Positions 1 through 4,520 of a stretch of DNA of 6,091 bases are shown piece after piece (the stretch's first letter is position 1; every line of letters starts with the position of its first letter). The stretch is taken from the NCBI GenBank assembly GCA_024464205.1, contig JANHAI010000068.1, positions 1 to 6,091 of the forward strand, read 5' to 3'. The translations under genes and the position numbers were made by a program. The notes below the pieces were generated by a model that saw only the letters and a program-made list of their open reading frames with translations, searched no databases and was not told the DNA's origin. This DNA is from Candidatus Methanomethylicia archaeon (GTDB lineage: Archaea; Thermoproteota; Methanomethylicia; Methanomethylicales; Methanomethylicaceae).

Positions 1-254
1 TGCCGCCGAAGATAGTGAATAAGAGGAGCAGCCCACGCCTGTGGCGAGATCAATTGGCTGAGGAGGAGCTTGGGATGCCGTATAGCAGGATAGACGCAAT
101 ACTGTATGCGATCTGCGACCTCAGGCTATCGGTTGATGAGGTAGTGAAGGCGTTAGGTGAAGGGAGCCAGAAAGACGTAATTAGCTTGGTTGAAAGGATC
201 GAGCGGAACCGCCACAAACTGAGCGCCCCTCCAATAGCCAAGATCACTGATTGA
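1..254 (+). CDS. nadE: NAD+ synthetase, C-terminal end (5' partial)
   Basis: This is the last ~84 codons of a gene that enters from the left; the first complete codon is at position 3 and the frame is open to the window edge. NadE amidates nicotinic acid adenine dinucleotide to NAD+ using ATP and ammonia, in the cytoplasm. The visible part opens PPKIVNK and continues with SPRLWRDQ-LAEEELGMPY and a following 'iD.iLY' helix. This matches the end of the NadE family, where a K-(P)-S-(A/P)-x-L-W-x-x-Q segment followed by an acidic ELG-x-x-Y closes over the substrate. In many family members the middle of that segment reads QTDE; here it is QLAE, which I believe also occurs in some archaea. The protein ends PPIAKITD, also family-like. 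The GTG at 15 is an internal codon, not the start. The family call is firm; the catalytic half lies outside the window. Confidence 0.85.
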   Translation, partial: PPKIVNKRSSPRLWRDQLAEEELGMPYSRIDAILYAICDLRLSVDEVVKALGEGSQKDVISLVERIERNRHKLSAPPIAKITD

Positions 255-270
255 TTAGCGTGGGCCACAC

Positions 271-786
271 ATGGATGATGCGCTCGAGAACGTGTTGGCG
301 CTACTAAGGAGGGGGGTTTCCCTCGAAGACGCTGCGAAAGGGCTCGACTGGAGGGCTTTCGAGGGCGTCTCTTCACAGATCTTCTCGGAAAATGGTTATA
401 GGGAATTCAGGAATTTTAGGTTCTCCTCAAAGAAAAAAAGATACGAAGTCGATATCGTCGCCATATCAATGCCAAGGATAATACTGGCGGATTGCAAACA
501 TTGGAGCCTTAGGGCAGGCAAAGGATCGGCACTTAAAAAGGCTGCTGAGGCGCAGATGAGGCGGGCTCTGGAATTTGGCTCGAAGCTGCAGGAGTTCAAA
601 ATCTTGGGGATAGCTGATCATGAAAAGGCAATTCTGATCCCTATTATAATAACCCTCCATGAAGAGGGCATAGCGTTCAGCAACGGCGTAACGGTAGTCC
701 CTTTGAGCAGGCTGAATTCGTTCATTGACGGCGTGAGCGCAGGGCTGCTTGACGGAATTAAAGTGGGCATACCAAGGCTTTATTGA
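271..786 (+). CDS. PD-(D/E)XK (restriction-endonuclease-like) nuclease-fold protein
   Basis: This is a small cytoplasmic protein of 171 residues, probably a DNA-acting nuclease of the Mrr/Holliday-resolvase-like PD-(D/E)XK superfamily. Its cellular role is unknown. Seen in the sequence: an N-terminal helix (1-25) that resembles a short regulatory or HTH-like segment; a helix with E31 (FEGVSSQIF); then 'NGY' and 'KKKRYEVD'. E59-x-D61 follows, then a hydrophobic strand ending D74-C75-K76, which is the D-x-K half of the active site. Q95 sits in a helix where Mrr-like enzymes have motif IV. The C-terminal part (120-171) is a beta-rich end of unclear role. All expected catalytic positions are present, so it is probably active. 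ATG 271 is the only possible start, because an in-frame TAG lies at 256-258; no clear ribosome site is visible. It begins 16 bases after nadE and is likely cotranscribed with it. No methylase or specificity subunit is nearby. Confidence 0.75.
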   Translation: MDDALENVLALLRRGVSLEDAAKGLDWRAFEGVSSQIFSENGYREFRNFRFSSKKKRYEVDIVAISMPRIILADCKHWSLRAGKGSALKKAAEAQMRRALEFGSKLQEFKILGIADHEKAILIPIIITLHEEGIAFSNGVTVVPLSRLNSFIDGVSAGLLDGIKVGIPRLY

Positions 787-2171
787 GCGGGCTTGTTAGC
801 CTTGGAATCGAGGACCCGCCCTATCCTAATAGCTTTCGCAACTACCTCGACAGCATCCTTGCCTAATATGTTTATCATCGGTTCCTTCCCGACATCCCCC
901 TCGTGGTAGATTATGTCGGGGACTTTTCCGAAAGAGAGGATGGCTTCCCTAACGCCCCAAGGAATCGATTCGCCTTCCTTCAATTTCACGTTTGGGGGTT
1001 CCAGCTGCCGGTCATAGGATGAGGTGGTGAGACCAGCTTCCCTGCATGCCTCCAATATCTCATTCGAGAACTTTATATTCATGCAAGATCGTACGCTTTC
1101 GTCAAAAGCCATCGCTGATAGTATGACCTTTGCGACGTGCTTGGAGGCACCGAAAGCAGGGCAGGCTGCTGCTTTTAGCTTCCCTGCCACATTGAATATC
1201 CTGCCCGGTATTGCGCATACATCATCGATATCTCTTATAAAGTAGGCGGGGAGCGCCATCCCCAAGTTAATTTGGCATTCAGGCGACATGGAGTGGAGGG
1301 AATCTGTTCGCTCCAAGAGGTATATGGCGTCGTTCATCCTCTCTATAACAGAATAGCGCGCTGCGTCGATCTGCAAAGTACCAAGCGGGTTCACTGGGCC
1401 GACGCCCTTCCCAATATTATAGCCGTAAAGAATGGCAGCCTCTACGAAAGCTTTGGATAAGGACACTGATTGCTCAATCGAATAGCCCTTTGCGAGGTGT
1501 GCTGCAATCGCTGCTGAGAACGTGCACCCTGTCCCGTGGGTCGCTTTGCAAGGGAGCCTTTTTCCCCCATATTTTTTTGGGGGCTTCCCTTTTTGGAAGA
1601 GGACGTCTATGGGATCCCCCTCTAGGTGCCCGCCTTTGACGACTACGTTCTGTGCGCCCATCTCGAGCATTCGGTTGCCGGCGGCGATTGAGCTCTCCAG
1701 ATCATTTACTTTGATTCCGGTGATTGCGAACGCCTCGTCCAAGTTTGGAGTGAGGACCTCTGCCAATGGCATGATTAGTGATTTGAAGGTTTCGACTGCA
1801 TCGGGTTGGAGGAGAGGCGATCCTGCTTTCGATACCATCACGGGGTCGACGACTAACCTCAGCTTGTTCTTCTCCGCGCTCTTTGCGACCTCCTCTATTA
1901 TCCGGGATGAATACAACATACCTGTCTTCGCAACGTCCACGCCAATGTCTGAGACGACCGCTTCGATCTGGCTGGACACTATCTCAGGCGGGATAGGATG
2001 TGTCGCAGAGACGCCCATGGTATTCTGGGCAGTGACCGCAGTCAGTGCCACAAGCCCATGGACGCCAAGAGCCGAAAATGTCTTCAGGTCAGCCTCGATG
2101 CCAGCGCCTCCACCCGAATCGGAACCGGCTATCGTGAGAGCTTTCGGGATACGGGATCCATGTGAAAACAC
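780..2171 (-). CDS. thiDN: Bifunctional HMP/HMP-P kinase - thiamine phosphate synthase (ThiD-ThiN fusion)
   Basis: This 463-residue fusion covers two steps of thiamine synthesis: phosphorylation of hydroxymethylpyrimidine (phosphate) and its coupling to thiazole phosphate to give thiamine phosphate. The ThiD part (about 1-265) shows the ribokinase-fold signature AGSDSGGGAGIEAD (15-28), TAVTAQNT (Q49 in the pyrimidine-binding position), VDPVM (108-112), KGGH (179-182) and HGTGC (212-216), where C216 matches the catalytic cysteine of E. coli ThiD. The ThiN part (about 275-455) shows PGR (R324), GASKH (H345), SYDR, PWGV and GDVGKEP (425-431). R324 and H345 are 21 residues apart, like the essential Arg320/His341 I recall for Pyrobaculum calidifontis ThiDN. 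It replaces bacterial ThiE, which is absent from this window. The GTG start at 2171 is supported by GGGTGAGGG seven bases upstream. Its 3' end overlaps the convergent nuclease gene by 7 bases. It is likely controlled by the divergent thiR. Confidence 0.95.
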   Translation of the reverse strand: MFSHGSRIPKALTIAGSDSGGGAGIEADLKTFSALGVHGLVALTAVTAQNTMGVSATHPIPPEIVSSQIEAVVSDIGVDVAKTGMLYSSRIIEEVAKSAEKNKLRLVVDPVMVSKAGSPLLQPDAVETFKSLIMPLAEVLTPNLDEAFAITGIKVNDLESSIAAGNRMLEMGAQNVVVKGGHLEGDPIDVLFQKGKPPKKYGGKRLPCKATHGTGCTFSAAIAAHLAKGYSIEQSVSLSKAFVEAAILYGYNIGKGVGPVNPLGTLQIDAARYSVIERMNDAIYLLERTDSLHSMSPECQINLGMALPAYFIRDIDDVCAIPGRIFNVAGKLKAAACPAFGASKHVAKVILSAMAFDESVRSCMNIKFSNEILEACREAGLTTSSYDRQLEPPNVKLKEGESIPWGVREAILSFGKVPDIIYHEGDVGKEPMINILGKDAVEVVAKAIRIGRVLDSKANKPAQ

Positions 2172-2178
2172 GACAGTT

Positions 2179-2187
2179 CCCTCACCC
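2179..2187 (-). promoter_or_regulatory. Ribosome binding site deciding the thiDN GTG start
   Basis: GGGTGAGGG on the minus strand contains GGTGA, which pairs with the archaeal 16S 3' end. It lies 7 bases before GTG 2171. No other start codon lies in frame between this site and the ThiD signature near residue 15 except that GTG. Confidence 0.65.
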
Positions 2188-2204
2188 TTTTTATATAAGA
2201 CAGG

Positions 2205-2215
2205 TTTTATAAATA
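2205..2215 (+). promoter_or_regulatory. Candidate TATA box for thiR
   Basis: TTTTATAAATA would place transcription start near 2236, giving a ~23-base leader that carries the GGAGG site. The upstream TTTTTATATAAG (2188-2199) is an equally good archaeal box and would start transcription near 2221. Both are possible. Confidence 0.45.
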
Positions 2216-2225
2216 ACTAATATAA

Positions 2226-2233
2226 TATTTATA
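2226..2233 (-). promoter_or_regulatory. Candidate TATA box for thiDN
   Basis: Read on the minus strand this is TATAAATA. Transcription starting ~26 bases downstream, near 2203, would give a leader of about 30 bases that includes the GGGTGAGGG ribosome site. An alternative box nearer the gene (minus-strand TTATATAA at 2191-2198) would place the start too close to the GTG to keep that site. Confidence 0.45.
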
Positions 2234-2246
2234 ATAAGCGTGTTAT

Positions 2247-2251
2247 GGAGG
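2247..2251 (+). promoter_or_regulatory. Ribosome binding site deciding the thiR GTG start
   Basis: GGAGG, extended to GGAGGAT, lies 7 bases before GTG 2259. It favours this start over the out-of-frame ATG at 2245. Confidence 0.7.
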
Positions 2252-2258
2252 ATTTCGA

Positions 2259-3221
2259 GTGAATCCGCCTTGCGAAATTACGGTCAGGGCATTATTGCCG
2301 GCATTGCGCACTCTTGTGGCGAAGGATTTGGCTGAGAACTATGGATGGACCCAGACTAAGATCGCGAAGAGGCTTGGCGTTACGCAGGCTGCGGTAAGTG
2401 GCTATTTAACCCAAGATGTGGAATCGACAGCCCTCCCCCCTTTCAACATAGAGGAGCTGAGGGGCATAGCCAAGGGTCTGACTAATGAGATCGCAATGAA
2501 GAGGTTGACCCATGTTGATTTGATAAACAACATTTGCGAGATATGCCTCAGCCTGAGGAGGGGGGGGACAATATGCCACGTCCACAAGATAAAAGTGGCT
2601 GAGCTTGAGGAGGAGAGATGCACTATCTGCATGCAGCTCCATATGAGCCTTGCAGACATCTCAGACGTCAGGAGGGTGATTCTTGGGGATCTCAGGGCTG
2701 CCGTCTCCTTAGTTGAGAGCACGCCCGAGTTCACCGACCTCGTGCCAGAGGTCTTTTCAAACATCGTCATGGCACTCAAGGACGCCAAGGGGATAGCTGA
2801 TGTTGCAGGCATCCCAGGCAGGCTTGTTAGGGTAAGGGGAAAGGTGAGGGCGCTCATGGATCCCGAGTTTGGGGTTTCTAGCCATCTCGCCAAGCTTCTT
2901 CTTGCGGTCATGAAGATAAACCCGAATATGAGATCTGCCATTAACGTAAAGCACAATAATTCGCTGTTGAGCGTGATCAAGAAACTGAATCTGCGATACG
3001 AGATGCTCACGAGGGATCCGAAGTATGAAGGCGAGAAAGACGAGCTCATTAAGTTTACGGAGGGGGCATTAAAGAAAGATGGCAGCTGGCTGGACGTGGT
3101 CATAGACTCTGGCGGTTTTGGCATAGAGCCGAATGCGTATTTCTTTGATGAGAGCGCGACCAAGCTTGCTGACCGCATCGTCAGGATCTCTCGAATGGTA
3201 AGCAACCTGGAAAGGAAATGA
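2259..3221 (+). CDS. thiR: ThiR-type transcriptional regulator (XRE-like HTH + Cys-rich segment + ThiN-like domain)
   Basis: This 320-residue protein is a probable repressor of thiamine genes. Residues 24-53 form an XRE-like helix-turn-helix (GWTQTKIAKRLGVTQAAVSGYL). Residues 93-124 hold five cysteines: C93-x2-C96, C106 (with H107 and H109) and C121-x2-C124, a pattern that suggests bound metal. Residues ~145-312 align with the ThiN half of the neighbouring ThiDN: PEVFSN, AGIPGRLV (R188), FGVSSHLAKLLLAVM (H209), GGFGIEPN (285-292). The Arg/His pair is kept, but the GDVGKEP loop is GGFGIEP here (Lys to Ile at 289) and the SYDR and PWGV motifs are lost, so binding without catalysis is likely. 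Published ThiR proteins of archaea have this HTH-ThiN layout and respond to thiamine phosphate; that this protein does the same is inference. The start is GTG 2259, with GGAGG at 2247-2251. Confidence 0.88.
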   Translation: MNPPCEITVRALLPALRTLVAKDLAENYGWTQTKIAKRLGVTQAAVSGYLTQDVESTALPPFNIEELRGIAKGLTNEIAMKRLTHVDLINNICEICLSLRRGGTICHVHKIKVAELEEERCTICMQLHMSLADISDVRRVILGDLRAAVSLVESTPEFTDLVPEVFSNIVMALKDAKGIADVAGIPGRLVRVRGKVRALMDPEFGVSSHLAKLLLAVMKINPNMRSAINVKHNNSLLSVIKKLNLRYEMLTRDPKYEGEKDELIKFTEGALKKDGSWLDVVIDSGGFGIEPNAYFFDESATKLADRIVRISRMVSNLERK

Positions 3222-3231
3222 AAGAAGATGC

Positions 3232-3237
3232 TTTTTT
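3232..3237 (+). terminator. Possible poly-T terminator after thiR
   Basis: A run of six T begins 11 bases after the thiR stop codon. Archaeal RNA polymerase can stop at short T tracts without a hairpin. The same TTTTTTATG stretch could instead serve as a weak TATA box for the GTPase gene, with a start near 3262, so the call is uncertain. Confidence 0.35.
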
Positions 3238-3270
3238 ATGAGGGCTTGTGAGAATGACTTCTGAAGCATT

Positions 3271-3274
3271 GGTG
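3271..3274 (+). promoter_or_regulatory. Ribosome binding site supporting the TTG start of the GTPase
   Basis: GGTG lies 6 bases before TTG 3281. The in-frame TAG at 3275-3277 excludes any start further upstream, and the MPANLPP N-terminus it yields looks natural for the subfamily. Confidence 0.5.
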
Positions 3275-3280
3275 TAGCAC

Positions 3281-4435
3281 TTGCCAGCTAACCTCCCTCC
3301 ACAAGCTCGGGCTGCCGAGAGGCGATACATAGAGGCAAAGAATCTTCCCGACAAGATCAAGTACCTACAGGAGTTCATTTCTACAATCCCAGAGCACAAA
3401 GGCAATGAAAAGATGAGGGGTTACCTCAGGAGGAGGCTCGCTCAACTCAAGGAAGAGCTCGAGCTGCAGAAAAAGAGGAGGGCAACTAGTAGCGGGGGCG
3501 GTGGCTTTTCGATCAAAAAAGAGGGGGCCGCCCAGATCGTCATATTGGGCATGACTGGCTCTGGCAAGAGCGCTTTGCTCTCCGCCCTCACTAAAGCCAA
3601 GACAGAAATAGGAAGCCACCCTTTTACAACCAAGGATCCGGTTCCAGGGATGATGGCTTACGAGGACATTCAGTTCCAATTGGTCGATACGCCAGCCGTC
3701 TATGAGGGGGCCTATTGCGGATCGTCATGGGGGACCCAGCTCCTAAGCATGGCCAGGAATGCGGACGGGATTTTGATATTGCTTGATGGGGCGGATCCTG
3801 TCAACCAGTTCAATGTGATCACTTCGGAACTCAGCCTGGCTGGCATAACGATCGAGAAGAAGGAAAACAAGATAGAGATCGAGAAGACCAACGGCGGAGG
3901 GATCCAGATAGCGTGCACTGGGAGAATGACATGCAAAGTCGAGGAGGTCGATAAAATCCTGAAAGGCGTGGGCGTCAGGAATGCTATAGTCAGGATCTGG
4001 GGCGACGCTGGCTCCGAAGATATAATCGAGGCGCTCGACCAGACGAAGATGTACAAGCCCTGCCTGACCGTCATCAACAAAGTGGACCGCTACCCAGAGG
4101 GTCCAAGACTCTTTAACGCGGTCTTCCATTGGGACGCTATTGGCGTTTCTGCGACTTCCAGGATTGGACTAGAAGCAGTTGGATCTCGCATATTCGATTC
4201 TCTGGGAATAGTGAGGGTTTACACAAAAGAGGTTGGCGGCGAGCCTGCTGTGAGGCCAATAATAATGAAGAGGGGGGCAAAGGTCATCGATGTAGCCAAA
4301 ATTGTCCACTCGCACCTTTACAAAAATTTCAAGTATGCAAGGGTTTGGGGATCCTCGGTCAATTTCAAGGGTGAGAGGGTCGGCGCAGACCACGAGATCG
4401 CCGACAAAGACATCGTTGAGATAAGAATCAGGTAG
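3281..4435 (+). CDS. DRG-like (Obg/DRG superfamily) GTPase with C-terminal TGS domain
   Basis: This is a cytoplasmic GTPase of 384 residues related to DRG/Rbg proteins, which act on ribosomes or translation factors. Its own role is unknown. In order: a charged helical N-terminus (1-66) starting MPANLPPQAR, a form I recall from a DRG-like subfamily; a glycine linker SGGGGF (71-76); G1 GMTGSGKS (90-97); FTTKDPVPGMM with the switch Thr (T117); G3 DTPA (136-139) followed by VYEGA; a DRG-type insertion (~185-250); G4 NKVD (266-269); G5 SAT (290-292); and a TGS domain (~318-384) ending DIVEIRIR. Canonical DRGs have GFPSVGKS at G1 and DLPG at G3, so this is a divergent paralog. TTG 3281 is the earliest possible start, since an in-frame TAG lies at 3275-3277; GGTG at 3271-3274 is the likely ribosome site. 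It ends in TAG. It may be transcribed with thiR (59-base gap) or from its own weak promoter. Confidence 0.88.
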   Translation: MPANLPPQARAAERRYIEAKNLPDKIKYLQEFISTIPEHKGNEKMRGYLRRRLAQLKEELELQKKRRATSSGGGGFSIKKEGAAQIVILGMTGSGKSALLSALTKAKTEIGSHPFTTKDPVPGMMAYEDIQFQLVDTPAVYEGAYCGSSWGTQLLSMARNADGILILLDGADPVNQFNVITSELSLAGITIEKKENKIEIEKTNGGGIQIACTGRMTCKVEEVDKILKGVGVRNAIVRIWGDAGSEDIIEALDQTKMYKPCLTVINKVDRYPEGPRLFNAVFHWDAIGVSATSRIGLEAVGSRIFDSLGIVRVYTKEVGGEPAVRPIIMKRGAKVIDVAKIVHSHLYKNFKYARVWGSSVNFKGERVGADHEIADKDIVEIRIR

Positions 4436-4455
4436 AAGCTGCAGCGGAGCAAGAA

Positions 4456-4464
4456 TTATTTAAA
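4456..4464 (+). promoter_or_regulatory. Candidate promoter of the mmp15-mmp1 operon
   Basis: TTATTTAAA, preceded by purine-rich AAGAA (a possible BRE), lies in the 85-base gap after the GTPase. Initiation ~26 bases downstream, near 4486, would give a leader of about 35 bases with the GGTGG site. This suggests the MCR-linked genes have their own transcript. Confidence 0.5.
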
Positions 4465-4509
4465 CAAGTCTTTTGATAGAGTGAGGGAGAACTGGACAAC
4501 CCTTCACAT

Positions 4510-4514
4510 GGTGG
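4510..4514 (+). promoter_or_regulatory. Ribosome binding site of mmp15
   Basis: GGTGG lies 6 bases before ATG 4521 and selects it over the out-of-frame ATG at 4508. Confidence 0.55.
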
Positions 4515-4520
4515 CGCTCA

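Larger units (their letters stand above)
2172..2258. promoter_or_regulatory. Divergent thiDN/thiR promoter region
   Basis: An 87-base AT-rich spacer separates the two divergent GTG starts and must hold both promoters. It contains several TATA-like boxes and short perfect palindromes: TTATATAA (2191-2198), TTTATAAA (2206-2213) and AATATT (2224-2229). The boxes of the two directions overlap, so one regulator bound here could control both genes. ThiR autoregulation and thiDN control from this site are inference. I could not pick out a long inverted repeat that would clearly be the operator. Confidence 0.7.

Noticed and set aside
271..786. Restriction-modification or other defence island
   Set aside because: Only one nuclease-fold gene is present, flanked by housekeeping genes, with no methylase, helicase or toxin-antitoxin partner in the window.
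1522..2220. Long open frame of 232 codons on the plus strand, antisense to thiDN
   Set aside because: It lies entirely over the ThiD coding region and its protein has no recognisable domain; the opposite strand encodes clear ThiD motifs.
2172..2258. TPP (THI-box) riboswitch upstream of thiDN
   Set aside because: The leader is only about 30 bases and AT-rich, with no CUGAGA-type core; the adjacent thiR offers protein-based control instead.
2573..2602. Internal start after the G-rich run in thiR (ATG 2573 behind GGAGGGGG)
   Set aside because: The frame stops after nine codons, and the G-rich stretch is explained by Arg-Gly codons.
2402..3205. Long open frame of 267 codons on the minus strand, antisense to thiR
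   Set aside because: The product is rich in Ser and Leu without domain features, while the plus strand encodes HTH and ThiN-like domains; it is a shadow frame.
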